NCBI GenBank assembly: GCA_034769895.1
Contig: CM068369.1
Span: 151,669,574-151,733,573 of the forward strand
Direction: 5' to 3'
DNA from: Magicicada septendecula
Taxonomy: Eukaryota; Arthropoda; Insecta; Hemiptera; Cicadidae
DNA: 64,000 bases
Shown here: in pieces, positions 1 through 11,798 of the stretch
How the letters are laid out: every line of letters begins with the position of its first letter
Numbering within the stretch: the stretch's first letter is position 1
Position numbers and translations under genes: made by a program
The notes under the pieces: generated by a model
What the model was told of the DNA's origin: nothing
Database searches by the model: none
The model's input: only the letters and a program-made list of their open reading frames with translations

Positions 1-986
1 CGGTCCTGCACTCGCTCCCAGTCTTCCCGTGTTTCCTTTAGTCTTTCCTCCAATGTCTTCCTAGTCGTTTCTTCAATGTTGTTAACCTTCGTATTTATTT
101 CTGTCTTGATACTCTGTACTTCCCGTTCAGTTTGACTCCATTTTTCGTCAGCTCTGGTAACCCTTTGTTCGATTACCGTTAATTCCTCTTCTACCTTCTT
201 GCTGATTGTTTCATTATTTTCAGCTATCTTCTGCCCCAATTCTTCCTTCAATGCTTCCATCTTTCCATCTAATCGGTTCATGTTCTCTTGGTTCGTCTCC
301 TTCAATTCTTCTCTCAATTGCTGATTATTACTTTCCATTTTTTGACTTGTTTCTTCCATCCTCTTGTTGGTTTCTTCCAGTTTTTGGCTTATCTGGGTTA
401 ATTCCTCTTTCGACTGTTTATTGTCAGTCTTTATTTCCTCCATTTTCTCCTCAATTTTCTGAATATTTTCTTCCATCTTCTCTTCTATCTTCTTACTGGT
501 ATTTCCAATTTTATTACCCAATTCCTCCTTCAATCGTTGGTTATCATTCTTCATTTCCTCCTCCATCTTCTTACTATTCTCCTCCATCTTCTCCTCCATC
601 TTCTTACTGTTTGCTTCGATTTTCTTATTGGTATCTCCGATTTTATTACTTAATTCCTCCTTCAATTGTTGGTTATCATTTTCCAGCTTCTTACTATTTT
701 CTTCCATCTTCTCGTCCATCTTCTTACTATTTTCTTCCATTTTATTACCCAACTCTTCCTTTGTCGTTTTAAATTCTTTGAGTAACATCTCCATCATTCT
801 ATCCAATTTTGTCTCTTCCTTTGTGGTGGATTTCTCTGGCTGTTCCTTCTGTGGTGCAGGCTTGTTTGGTTCTGCTGGCGGTAACCTCGACTCCACATCT
901 TCCACTGTTGTCGCCTCTTTATCCTCCATTTCTACCTCCTGCTCGGCCTCCATAGCCCTTTTCCTTGATGTAGCTCTCCTGTGCAT
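1..986 (-). CDS. gag: gag of gypsy copy 0, partial (C-terminal part outside window)
   Basis: The ATG at 984-986 is the same start as the full gag of copy A (offset 10693). The reading frame stays open to base 1. It encodes the N-terminal basic and acidic leader and most of the long coiled-coil region, built of repeats of the type KMEEKMEENSKK. The Gag core and Asn-rich tail lie outside the window. The + strand ORFs here (Ser/Phe/Leu-rich) are antisense shadows of the coiled coil. Confidence 0.85.
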   Translation of the reverse strand, partial: MHRRATSRKRAMEAEQEVEMEDKEATTVEDVESRLPPAEPNKPAPQKEQPEKSTTKEETKLDRMMEMLLKEFKTTKEELGNKMEENSKKMDEKMEENSKKLENDNQQLKEELSNKIGDTNKKIEANSKKMEEKMEENSKKMEEEMKNDNQRLKEELGNKIGNTSKKIEEKMEENIQKIEEKMEEIKTDNKQSKEELTQISQKLEETNKRMEETSQKMESNNQQLREELKETNQENMNRLDGKMEALKEELGQKIAENNETISKKVEEELTVIEQRVTRADEKWSQTEREVQSIKTEINTKVNNIEETTRKTLEERLKETREDWERVQD

Positions 987-1105
987 CTCGCTCCCTCTTC
1001 CGACCTATTGACCGCTGCCAAGCTAAAAATAGGAAATTGGACAATCGTCCTTATTTTACAACTCTATTACCTCCTATTTAAAGCCCCTTAAGTTGGACGC
1101 CAATT
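1..1105 (-). mobile_element. Gypsy copy 0, partial internal region (gag 5' part and leader)
   Basis: This stretch appears identical to 10694-11798 of copy A and continues past the left window edge. In element (minus-strand) sense it follows the LTR at 1106-4488, so that LTR serves as 5' LTR of copy 0 and 3' LTR of copy A. Only the leader and the first third of gag are inside the window. The arrangement is LTR-internal-LTR-internal-LTR, as expected from recombination between LTRs of two copies; an assembly duplication cannot be excluded. Confidence 0.85.
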
Positions 1106-4100
1106 TGTAATATAAATAATTATTACAAATATAAAATAGAAAAATATAGAAATAGAAAAGATATATATTGTGTGTAGATTTTGTGATAACAAGGTATTGT
1201 GCTCTCCTTTTAGCCCCACTAGTTGAGCTAGTCAATTTGTAATATAATTTCAAATGTAATAATAAATAAAATATAAAGATATTGATGATAAGAATTGTGT
1301 ATGTTGGCTGGATCTCGGTATTGAACTCCCCGATGATACAGCTCCACTTTTAAATCACCAAATACAAAGAATAGATTTAATATAAATATGTTATAACTAG
1401 GTGTGATTGATTGATAAATAACAAATAAATCAAACTTTATAAATTGTGAAAATATTTTTTTTGTTCTTGTATTGAGTTTGATTGAATTATTTAATTTAAT
1501 TAATTAATAATGAATTAATTAATTGAGTTTGTAATTTCCTTATGTATTTATTCTCTCACTATAAATTATGTTTTTGTTTAATAAAAAATAATAGTAACAT
1601 TAATTATAGAAATAAAAACAATGCTGGTAACTGAGTAATGATTTGCGTTTATTAACATTCAAAATTATGCGCCAGTCAAACTGCGCATGTCCCAGGCACT
1701 GGCTAATATTCGCTACAGTCGGTAGTGAAAAAATCAACAAATATATTTTTACAAGTTTAGATTTGTGGTTCTTTTAACGAGTCGAAATGGTCAGAGGGCA
1801 AGGAACAAGATACATTTAACAGGTATTCTTAAACTAAACGTTAATAGCTGAAATGGAACAAAATTATTATTACAATTGTCAATTAGAAAAAAATTAAATT
1901 GCGAACCAAGTCGAAGAAATGACGTCACTCCCTTCAGCAGGCACTGCACCGTCTTTGTCAGAATCCAGTAATGGCCGCCGTCTACTCGATTTTAACTGCG
2001 ATGCTGTTGGAATTGGCAGAGCTTCTCCCGTAGAAATAAAAATGATATTCCCTTTTCTGCGAAGTGGTGTTGGTCCAGGAATATAGTGTGGAATGTCCTC
2101 TCGTCGTCTGCGATGTCGATTTCTGGATGGATTTCTTGTGTAGTGTCCGGTGTTCAAATATGTGTATTGGTGTTCTGTGAATTTGGTCCAAAAATCGTTC
2201 AAAATGGCTGTCGATTTCTTGTGTTGAGTTTTATGGTGTTCTTACTGTGTTTTGGAAATTTGTGAAGTGTTAGAAATTGATAGTTAAGGTTATTTCACTT
2301 TTTAGATCATCTCCGTTACACGCCACATAACCACACTTGGTTTTATTACAAATTATTTTGTTTTCAGTACTCCGCTAACACATTTCCAACTATTCCGCTT
2401 TACGATTAACAATAGACTAATAGACGCAACGTCGTCGTTTTAGGGCAATTTGTGCTATGTCTTTTTCCTCTGTATATTGTTTAACTATAAAAATATCTGT
2501 CTAAGACTTGTTTCACCATCTAACTATACATAATAAGTTTTCTTATTTTTTACTGTATTTCAAATATTTCTTAATTTTACATAAATCTAACTATTCAGTA
2601 ATATTGATTAGTTAATTTTACATCTTTTGATATATAGCTGGGTTTGTTTCAAGCTCATTTAAGCCCAAAATTTACAATTTTATATAATGATTGTATGCCT
2701 CATATTTTGTACAAATTCAGTGTTTTAAAGGTTTTTATTTGTTTTTTCTGTATAATATTTCCATGGAATATACTTAATAACTCCGTAATTACTTTGTTGT
2801 TAATAATTTGGTTGTTAACACATTTCAATATTGATTAATTTACTGTTTAGTCTGATTTGATTACTATCATCGGCCTATTATTGACTGTTTCCAAAAGAAG
2901 TTAATTTCCTTTCTTTTGTCATTCTATTTGCTATTAACTGTATCTGTATTAATTATATTTTCAATTTCTGTACTGTATGTATTGAATTCTATTCCTATTA
3001 CATAGATTGATTCTTTGATAGATAATTTTTTGGTTTATATGCCATTCTGTGTTTACTAAAATGGTGTCTTAGCTGGTCTGTTTATACATTATACATGGTT
3101 TACTGTTTTGAATAAAATTATTACATTTTTATGTCCTACTTGCCTCTCTGACTTACACAATGGAAAATTAAATGACATGATTTTAAAATACAATAGAATA
3201 TCTTGTATCTACTAAACTTTCTTTATACTAATAACATCATTGAACCATAACATGAACATCTTATGCCTAATTTTCTCTATATCACCTAATTTTAACAAAA
3301 ACATCTTATTCCTATTATTTTTAACTGTATCATCAAATGATAACAAAATATCTTATCCTTATTATTACCTAGACATAATTTAATTAGAAAATAAAAAAAC
3401 TCCTATTACTAGTAATACTGTCAGTCATTAACTGTCTTTTGTATTTATGTTTCTTTTGAAAACAATTCAACTGTGATTAAAAAACATTTTGTATCTATTA
3501 TCACCTTATATCTAAAATATTATCTAATTAACAATAAATAACAAACATCTTATTATTAGTTATACCCTCAGTTATGAACTGTCCTCTGGTATTTGTCCTT
3601 CTCACAATTTACTTAACTGTAATTAAAGGAAACATTTTATGGGTAATAGTATTTCTTATATCTAATTTAAAAACTCTTATTACTGATAATGTTGTCAGTC
3701 CTTAGACTGTCTTTGATTCCAATGGTTTTACTAGTATTATTCTACACTCATGGTAGTCTTTTTTATAATATTTACACTTCATTGAATATTTTTTCATAGA
3801 TTTTTTAGCTATGTTTCTCACTACACTCACTGTAGTTTCTTATTTTTGTTACCTCACTTCACTTTATTGGGTTCTACACTATGGTAGTCTTTTCAGTGAG
3901 TTCTACACTATGGTAGTCTCTTTTGATATATTTTTTAACATATTACTCTTACAACTAGTATACAATTTGTGTTTTCTGGGATTGTATCTTGTAACTTGTT
4001 TGGGTCTACATATATCAGTTTTAATTTTGTTTCATGGTATGTATTACATGACTAACATTTTGTTTTGGCATATCGCTTCCTGGTTCTGGTCTCTTTGTTG

Positions 4101-4488
4101 GGAATCTTGATATGTTTTGTCTCTTCTTCATATCACATTAGTAGTTTCTGGTCTTGTGCTTTCTCTGCCTCGTGACCTTATTATTATTGTTCCCTTATTA
4201 AAATGGTTTCATGACAAATTATTTCCTTTTTTATGGTCCTTCCCTTTTTGTACTGCTTCCTAAATCTACTGGGTATACTGCTGGTTTAACTGGTTTTTAC
4301 ATAGTAGGTTATTTTAATCAATGGTTTTCTTTGTTATTTTCCATTTTTATTAACATTTTATAGACTTAATATACAGTTTCTAGTGTAATCCTTAAAACAA
4401 TTTATTCTTCTCACTCACTATGGAACTTTTTCCTTTATTTAGGTTGCATTAATTCAAATGTTTAGTGTGATAATTTTGTTATGTTACA
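1106..4488 (-). repeat. LTR shared by gypsy copies 0 and A (3.38 kb)
   Basis: The boundaries TGTAA...TTACA match those of the copy A 5' LTR at 11799-15180. Scanning by eye finds about ten differences over 3.38 kb. It contains a CRE-like TGACGTCA at 1920-1927, a GC-richer promoter-like zone with ATGGCCGCC near 1973, and many short internal repeats such as ctatggtagtc. The ~100-aa ORF inside (1894-2202, minus) is not preserved in copy C and is not called. A fossil primer-site-like segment lies near 1211-1238. Confidence 0.85.
1920..1927. promoter_or_regulatory. CRE-like palindrome TGACGTCA in LTR
   Basis: A perfect 8-bp CRE/ATF consensus in the GC-richer part of the LTR. The same octamer occurs in all four LTRs (12614-12621, 23522-23529, 55487-55494) although the subfamilies differ elsewhere. 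That suggests a conserved promoter element. Function is inferred. Confidence 0.5.
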
Positions 4489-4505
4489 TATGCTCTCCTG
4501 TAAAA
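4489..4505 (-). other. Polypurine-tract-like sequence beside 3' LTR
   Basis: In minus-strand sense, TTTTACAGGAGAGCATA directly precedes the LTR start TGTAACATAA. This is the position of the plus-strand primer in LTR retrotransposons. The same sequence is at 26072-26088 in copy C. The tract is short and imperfect. Confidence 0.5.
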
Positions 4506-5519
4506 GTGATTAGTTCAGATCATACTCTTAGTATGGATGAAATAATTACTACTAATTCTTTTGTATTTACTATATTTTCTTCGTGATTACATGTTTTCAC
4601 TTTATATACCTTCTTTTCCCACCGTTGCTTCCTCTCAGATGATGTGTATCTCCTTCATTAGTTTCTTTCTTCATTAATAAGTGATCTTCAATCTTGTGTA
4701 TAACATTATCATTTTATATTCTTTCTTATTCGGTGCTTCCTCACCAGTATGTTTACTCCCTAACATTCCCTAACAAATTAATTGGAACCGTTCAGAGTGG
4801 CACTTTTGGCTTCAATCCCTGCTGTCCAACACTTCAATTGAGTCCAGAGGTATTATCATCTCTGCTCAAAATATAAGACTGATGGCATTTTCTACATCCA
4901 GTCATAAAAATAAATAAACAGTAAAAGTAGTCATTTTGACTAAAATAAACATCTTTAGATTCTTCACTTCATAATACGTTATATTAATTAATACTTTTAT
5001 ACACTTGACTCTTCTTCTCTCTTAAAGCTTATTCCATATTAGGTGGTTTAAGTATGTGGTATAATATACATTTCATCATGTTTACATAGTAAGTAGTATT
5101 TATATTTACTCTTTCTACCATCTGGTATCCATTGAGTTATTTTTATTGCTCATGGTATAGCATGAATTAATTCTTTATCACTTTCACTATAACAGTGGTT
5201 ATTGCAACAACATTATCATTAGTAGTATCAGGTTTTTGGTTTCTGGTCTCACTATTTGGTCTTTACTGAGTTGGTTCTTCTTCATTGTTCCATTTTTATT
5301 AAATTATTTTCTTTGTGAGTTTGGTTAAGTTGTTTCGATTAAGTCATATGATATTCTGGTTTCCTTTCTCCTTTAGAATTTTGTATCTCTTTCTTACAAA
5401 ACCTTTTTTCATATTTCAGAGTTATTTCTCATCATTTGTATAAGTAATGATATGAGTTTAATATTTTTTAATTTTAGATATTTTTATTCAATTACATTTT
5501 TTCTTATTCATAGTTGTTT

Positions 5520-5985
5520 TTCAAATATCTTAGTATAAGTTGTACTTACTATTGTTTTGAATTTTGAAAATCATTATCTCCATCCAAATTCTTTTTACTT
5601 ATTCACAATAATTCTTCCAAATGTTTTGTGTAAGTTGTACTTACTGATTTGGAATTTTGCAATTTATTATGTGCAAAATTCTTTTTCTTTATTCACAATA
5701 ATCTTTCAAATATTTTGTGTAAGTTGTATTTACTAATGTTTTTGAATTTTGAAGTTTATTATGTTCAAAATTCTTTTTATTCATTCACAATAATCTTTCA
5801 AATGTTTTGTGTAAGTTGTACTTACTGATTTTTGAATTTTGAAGTTTTTTATTTCTCAAAATTCTTAATTTCTTCATAATAGTCCTTCAAATATTTGGTG
5901 TAAGTTGTACTTACTGATTTTTGAATTTTGAAATTTTATTATTCCATCAAAATTCTTATTTCGTTCATAATAAGTTTAACTCATA
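5520..5985. repeat. Minisatellite with hairpin-forming units downstream of pol (copy A)
   Basis: About five imperfect units of ~90 bp. Each carries a GTAAGT-TGT-ACTTAC palindrome and a second inverted repeat GAATTTTG...CAAAATTC separated by ~20 bases. Units end with ttcataata-type sequence. The array abuts the pol stop codon. Copy C has a longer homologous array at about 27100-27826. Confidence 0.75.
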
Positions 5986-5986
5986 A

Positions 5987-8900
5987 TTATGAGTCCTCCA
6001 AATATTTTTTAATGGATAACTGATTATAAGTTCCTTTTACTTTATTCGAAATGATATCCTTTAGTACATACGTATTGTTATTATTGTTTTTAATAATCAG
6101 GTATGGGCCGGTATACAGCAGTAACAACTTTTTGGTAATGCCTTCCAAAGTACTGGGTAATTCCCTGTTTTTTAGCAGTACCTTTTCTCCGACTTCATAG
6201 CTTATTATTTTCTTAACAGCCTTTTGATATTTGTTCTTGCGCCTTTCCTGGTCTTCTGCCAATTTATTGTAGAATCTGATTCGATTGAATTTGTATTCTT
6301 GACTCCTAGGGAACTCTATTATGTCTTGTATTTCTCTCGGAGGCGGTTTTTCATACATTGCCGTGTATGGCGTGGTACCTATAGCGGTGTGATATGACAA
6401 ATTAAGGAATTCTTCAGTCGCTAATAAATATTCTTGCCACTTCTTTTGTTGATTGTAGCAATAAGTCCGTAATATTCTTCCGACCTCTCGCAGTACCCTC
6501 TCCGCTGGATTGCTGCTGGGGTGGTAGACAGATGTCTTGTATGTTTTAATGCCCAATGTATTCAGAGTGTTTCTCCACCTCCAACCCTTAAATTGCGTTC
6601 CATGGTCGGTGATTATAGATGTCGGGCTTCCTACCTCTGAAATGTAATGATTTGTTATTATTCCTAGAGTCTTCAGAGTGGTGGCTCTGTTCACAGGGTA
6701 TAGTTTTGTAAATTTTGTAAAATGATCCATCATAATAATAATATATTTGTATCGATGGCGTCCGCCACTGCGGGGAAATGGACCACATATGTCCAGAAAG
6801 ACCTTTTCCAGTTTGGCTTGTGAGGTAATTGGTATCATCATACCTTCCTTTCTCTCATTGTTGGTTTTCACCAGTTGACATATCAGACAGGTTTTGAGGT
6901 AGTTTCTCGTTTTTCTATTGATACTTTTTATGTGACAATTCTCTTCTATTGCCTTGATCACCTTCATGGCTCCCATGTGACCGTATCGTAGGTGATAGTC
7001 CAGGATGATATCCTTTTCGATTGTAGTAGGGATCATGATCTTCCATATTTCTTCATCAAGGGATGTCTTGATGAATAAAATCCCATTATGTATACAATAA
7101 AATTTGTTTATTGTGTCATCTTGGTTGGAGAGACGAAGTTTAATATAGTTTAACTTCGGATCGGACTGCTGGTGTTCTCTGATGTCCTGCACTATCTTCT
7201 CTAAATCGGATCTGTACTTCATAATATTATAGATTTTCAAAATGCTCTCCTTTTCACCTTCGAACGTTTGTTCTTCCAGATTCACTCTCGACAAAACGTC
7301 GGCTACTACATTTTTACTTCCAGGAACATACTCCCATTGTATATCGTATTCCTGCAGGGCGAGTACCCATCTGGTCAATCTACCATGGCTTAATTTACAT
7401 CTTCTTAGAAATGATATTGACTTGTGATCTGTTCGAACGGTCACTGGATATCCGAGGATATACGTCCGAAACTTCCCGCAGGCAAAGACTACACTTAGCA
7501 GTGCTTTTTCCGTCACATTATAGTTCTTTGCACACTGGTTAAGGGTTCTGCTAGCAAAGCTCACTACTAGATGGTTTCCACTTTCATCTTCTTGGTACAG
7601 TGTTGATCCCAAGCTAATGTTACTAGCGTCACAGTTTAGAAAGAAGGGTCGGTTAAAATCTGGATGGTTGAGCATTACTGCATCTAAGAACTTCTCCTTT
7701 ATTGATTTGAAAGTCTCGTCTTGTTCTTGGCCCCATCGCCATTTATTCTTGGATGATAACTGGTACTGAAACTGGGCTGTTAGTTCGGAATAATTATTCT
7801 GGAACTTCCTATAATAGTTACACAGGCCCAAAAATGATTGTAGTTGCCTTCTGTTCTTTGGTGTAGGGAATCGTTGTATGGCGTCTACCTTTTCTGTTGA
7901 TGGTGTTATCCCTTGACTGTTTAGCTGGAAACCCAGGAATTGTACTTCTTTAGCTATAAGCTTGGACTTGTCCAGTTTAAGGGTGACATTATTTTCAGCA
8001 AGCTTCTTCAAGACATACTCCACACGATAACAGTGTTCTTCCCAGTTGGTTGGTGTTATTAGGAGATCATCAACATAGACAGTCGTGAATTGGAGCGCTT
8101 CTGGTCCTAGTATATGATCCATACAGGCGACAAAAACAGCTACAGAATTCACCAACCCGAAGGGCAACCTCTTAAACTGATAATTGCGCCCTTCGAAGAT
8201 GAACGCCATATATTGTCGGCTTGCTGGGTGCAACTCCACTTGCCAATAGCCGCATACGGTATCCCAGGTGGTAATGAATCGTGTTCCGTGGAACCTCTTC
8301 AAAATTTCATCAATTTCGCCAGGTGAGGTACGATCGTTTATTATCATTTTATTTATCTCACGAGCGTCAAGGCAAAGCCTTACCTTCCCATTTTTCTTTT
8401 GTATGGCCACAATTGGGCTAGTGTATGGCGATTGACTGCTCTCGATGATATCTCTACTGATCATATTCTGGATCTCTGTGCGTACGGCTTCTTTCAAGGA
8501 TTGTGCTATTGGATACGACTTTCGGTTAAATTCTACCGGTTCTCTGAATCGTATGGAACATTGGTAGTTCCGGATCTTTCCAGGTTCGTCAGAAAATACA
8601 GCTCGATATTTCTCATATATTTCTACCAATTGATTCAGCTGGTTTTCCTTTAATTGCTCGTCAGTATTGTGGCACTGGAAGTTACGTATCTCTTGAATCT
8701 TTTGTTACCATAGGTCTTCCTCCGAATCCTGATGTACTAGCTTGTTGTTTGTTGAGTGGTTGGACAAGTAATTCACCTTATTTTGGTGGTCGAGAAGTGG
8801 TCTGGAGTCTAAAGTCTTGTTATTAGTTAAATTGGCTACCCAGGTCGAACCTTCAGCAAAGAGTGATACCTTTCCTCGGCACAAATCGATAATCGCTGAG

Positions 8901-9322
8901 TTTCTGCGCAATATGTCACATCCTATCATGATGTTGAAAGGTAATCCGGCTGCAACAAGAAATATCATATCCACACTAATGCCCTGACTGTTGACACTGA
9001 GGGATACCTGCTTTCTTATGGTCTTGTTCTGTCGGCCGGTAGCTCCTACAAGTACAATATTATTAATAGGTAGTACCGGTAAGTTTTTGTGGCATTCTTG
9101 CTGTATCCGGTCCAACTCATTTCGATTTATTATGGAGACATTGGCTCCAGTGTCTATCATTATAGGAACAGAAATACCTTCAATTTCTGCAATTATGTAT
9201 ATTATTTCATTATCATTATTGTTAATATTAAGCTCGCTTTCTTCTAATAGGTCCTTACGGATATCTTTCAAATAATTTCTGTATATTATGGTAAAATTTT
9301 TTCTGTTTTTCTTCGAATTCAT
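5987..9322 (-). pseudogene. pol: pol polyprotein of gypsy copy A, interrupted by a nonsense codon
   Basis: It encodes aspartic protease (MIDTGANVSI), reverse transcriptase (YVDDLL), RNase H and integrase (zinc-finger HHCC region, then D, D, E in DICGPF, ITDHGTQF and PAERVLREV). The frame matches the 1111-aa pol of copy C throughout. At 8705-8707 a TAA replaces the CAA of copy C, splitting it into 205 residues and a downstream 880-residue ORF whose first ATG is internal (8629). In RNase H the motif reads TEKALL where copy C has TEKELL, so the presumed catalytic Glu is Ala. The copy is therefore probably not autonomous. Pol begins 53 nt after the gag stop as a separate ORF. Confidence 0.9.
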
Positions 9323-9375
9323 TCCTACTTGGTTAAACCCAGCAGATTGGAGCAGTAAAGGGTTATTGGAGTTTA

Positions 9376-11679
9376 TTACTGCCTCCGTTCGTTTAAATGT
9401 TCCGCTTCATTACGGATTAGGCCGTTGGAAGCGTCAGCTTGAAGTCCTGAGACTGCTTCGTTTGGTTCTGCTCGATCCTCCTGTTGGGCTTCTGTTACAG
9501 GTAGTCTTCGCTGATTATCCAGGCTGGAACTACGTCTGGGCTCGTACTCTCTGTACCGATTACTTCCCTGACTTCCTTGAAAGGTCTCGTACTCGTAGTA
9601 CCGGCTCCTTCGTTGAGGCTGGTACCTCCTGTGTCCACTGCCTTCCGCTCGGATGTAGTTAACATTGGGTCGATATGTCCTGTAATTATTGTTATTACCT
9701 CCATTCGGGTAATTTCGGTTATAATTACCATGATAATTATTATTAGAAAATTTGGGGTTCCTCTGACCATTTGGAACATAGTTACTATTATTATTATAAT
9801 AACCGTTGTTATTTTGTGGACGGCTATTATTATTATTATTATTATTATTGTTGTGGTTGTTGTTATTATTATTCATGCGAGGAATATTACTATTATTATT
9901 ATTGTTGTTAAATCTAGGCAAATTATTGTTATTTCTGGGGTTATAATTGTATTCGGCATTATTCCGATTTGCGGAATTATAATTATTATTGTTACCCACA
10001 TTCTGCCGATTATTATTATTCAAATTATTGTTGTTACTTCTTGGTTCCGGCTTTTCATATCTCCTGCGACTTTGACGGTAATAGTCTTCGTGCTCATACA
10101 TTTCTAAAAGCTCGGTCATGGCTTGCACCGTCTTTATTTGACTGTTTCGTCTGGCTCTGATAATATCCTCCTCATAATGGTATGAGAGTTTGCTGACCAG
10201 GCATTCTTCCGGTATTCTGGGCTCTAGATGTTTGGCCACGCACACCTTTCCCAAAAAGTATGCCGTTAAAGTCTGGTTTCCATACGGGTTGTACCTTCCA
10301 TGGCAGATCCCGTCTCTGGCGATATTTTGTGTTGATTCAGACCAATATTTGGCTTTGAATAGCCTTCTGAATTGTTGATAGTCGGTCACCTCGTCTCTTA
10401 TCGCCATCCACCAATTGTCTGCTATCTCCTTGAACGATTCGTCAAGCACTTCTTTATTCTCCCTCCAGCGATTACCTCTGTGTTTGGTGAAGTATTCTTC
10501 GATTCTTGCTAGGAACTCCATGGGTTTGTTTTTATAAAACCTGAAGTTAATTCCTTCACGATTCTCACTGTTGGGACAACTGGTAATGGTTGTTGGTCGA
10601 CTATGGAATAGGTCTATATCTGTCTGGTTCTGTCGCACCTGACTGTTGATACTGGTTACAGTAGCTTCAATGCCGTCACATTTTTCTGTGAATCGGTCCT
10701 GCACTCGCTCCCAGTCTTCCCGTGTTTCCTTTAGTCTTTCCTCCAATGTCTTCCTAGTCGTTTCTTCAATGTTGTTAACCTTCGTATTTATTTCTGTCTT
10801 GATACTCTGTACTTCCCGTTCAGTTTGACTCCATTTTTCGTCAGCTCTGGTAACCCTTTGTTCGATTACCGTTAATTCCTCTTCTACCTTCTTGCTGATT
10901 GTTTCATTATTTTCAGCTATCTTCTGCCCCAATTCTTCCTTCAATGCTTCCATCTTTCCATCTAATCGGTTCATGTTCTCTTGGTTCGTCTCCTTCAATT
11001 CTTCTCTCAATTGCTGATTATTACTTTCCATTTTTTGACTTGTTTCTTCCATCCTCTTGTTGGTTTCTTCCAGTTTTTGGCTTATCTGGGTTAATTCCTC
11101 TTTCGACTGTTTATTGTCAGTCTTTATTTCCTCCATTTTCTCCTCAATTTTCTGAATATTTTCTTCCATCTTCTCTTCTATCTTCTTACTGGTATTTCCA
11201 ATTTTATTACCCAATTCCTCCTTCAATCGTTGGTTATCATTCTTCATTTCCTCCTCCATCTTCTTACTATTCTCCTCCATCTTCTCCTCCATCTTCTTAC
11301 TGTTTGCTTCGATTTTCTTATTGGTATCTCCGATTTTATTACTTAATTCCTCCTTCAATTGTTGGTTATCATTTTCCAGCTTCTTACTATTTTCTTCCAT
11401 CTTCTCGTCCATCTTCTTACTATTTTCTTCCATTTTATTACCCAACTCTTCCTTTGTCGTTTTAAATTCTTTGAGTAACATCTCCATCATTCTATCCAAT
11501 TTTGTCTCTTCCTTTGTGGTGGATTTCTCTGGCTGTTCCTTCTGTGGTGCAGGCTTGTTTGGTTCTGCTGGCGGTAACCTCGACTCCACATCTTCCACTG
11601 TTGTCGCCTCTTTATCCTCCATTTCTACCTCCTGCTCGGCCTCCATAGCCCTTTTCCTTGATGTAGCTCTCCTGTGCAT
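9376..11679 (-). CDS. gag: gag of gypsy copy A, long coiled coil plus Asn-rich tail (767 aa)
   Basis: The N-terminus is basic (MHRRATSRKR), followed by an acidic/Pro segment. Residues ~60-330 form an uninterrupted Glu/Lys/Asn-rich coiled coil with repeated ~20-residue units. A Gag-like core follows (~370-550, with PMEFLARIEEYF, NWWMAI, FRRLFKAKYW), then an Arg-rich stretch and an Asn-run tail (~555-690), ending Arg/Tyr-rich. No CCHC zinc knuckle is seen, so nucleic acid binding presumably uses the Arg/Tyr/Asn-rich tail. Gag should form the particle; the coiled coil may drive assembly (inference). Copy C has a homologue of 786 aa. Confidence 0.88.
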   Translation of the reverse strand: MHRRATSRKRAMEAEQEVEMEDKEATTVEDVESRLPPAEPNKPAPQKEQPEKSTTKEETKLDRMMEMLLKEFKTTKEELGNKMEENSKKMDEKMEENSKKLENDNQQLKEELSNKIGDTNKKIEANSKKMEEKMEENSKKMEEEMKNDNQRLKEELGNKIGNTSKKIEEKMEENIQKIEEKMEEIKTDNKQSKEELTQISQKLEETNKRMEETSQKMESNNQQLREELKETNQENMNRLDGKMEALKEELGQKIAENNETISKKVEEELTVIEQRVTRADEKWSQTEREVQSIKTEINTKVNNIEETTRKTLEERLKETREDWERVQDRFTEKCDGIEATVTSINSQVRQNQTDIDLFHSRPTTITSCPNSENREGINFRFYKNKPMEFLARIEEYFTKHRGNRWRENKEVLDESFKEIADNWWMAIRDEVTDYQQFRRLFKAKYWSESTQNIARDGICHGRYNPYGNQTLTAYFLGKVCVAKHLEPRIPEECLVSKLSYHYEEDIIRARRNSQIKTVQAMTELLEMYEHEDYYRQSRRRYEKPEPRSNNNNLNNNNRQNVGNNNNYNSANRNNAEYNYNPRNNNNLPRFNNNNNNSNIPRMNNNNNNHNNNNNNNNNSRPQNNNGYYNNNSNYVPNGQRNPKFSNNNYHGNYNRNYPNGGNNNNYRTYRPNVNYIRAEGSGHRRYQPQRRSRYYEYETFQGSQGSNRYREYEPRRSSSLDNQRRLPVTEAQQEDRAEPNEAVSGLQADASNGLIRNEAEHLNERRQ

Positions 11680-11775
11680 CTCGCTCCCTCTTCCGACCTA
11701 TTGACCGCTGCCAAGCTAAAAATAGGAAATTGGACAATCGTCCTTATTTTACAACTCTATTACCTCCTATTTAAA

Positions 11776-11795
11776 GCCCCTTAAGTTGGACGCCA
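11776..11795 (-). other. Primer-binding-site-like sequence, gypsy copy A
   Basis: In element sense TGGCGTCCAACTTAAGGGGC begins three bases after the 5' LTR end. Starting with TGG fits complementarity to a tRNA 3' CCA end. It differs from the copy C site TGGCGCCCAACGTGGGGC. Confidence 0.6.
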
Positions 11796-11798
11796 ATT

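Larger units (their letters stand above)
4489..5986 (-). other. Non-coding 3' region of gypsy copy A between pol and 3' LTR
   Basis: About 1.5 kb with no supportable ORF, so there is no env-like gene. The part next to pol (about 5520-5985) is a minisatellite annotated separately. The remainder is AT-rich and shared with copy C (26072-27832). Confidence 0.7.

Noticed and set aside
206-1011. Ser/Phe/Tyr-rich + strand ORFs of up to 188 aa (also at 10899-11704 and 53935-54507)
   Set aside because: They are antisense to the repetitive coiled-coil region of gag; low complexity follows from the gag repeats.
1894-2202. 102-aa Arg-rich ORF in the LTR (repeated at 12588-12896)
   Set aside because: The homologous region in copy C LTRs (23598-23807, 55563-55772) is frame-shifted with a different C-terminus, so the reading frame is not conserved. 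Likely a promoter or leader.
4489-5986. Possible env gene between pol and 3' LTR
   Set aside because: No ORF over 60 codons with signal peptide or fusion features; the region is a minisatellite and AT-rich filler.
9577-10107. Ile/Val-rich + strand ORF (also 52323-52856), membrane-protein-like
   Set aside because: Antisense to the Asn-rich tail of gag, where AAT/AAC codons read as ATT/GTT.
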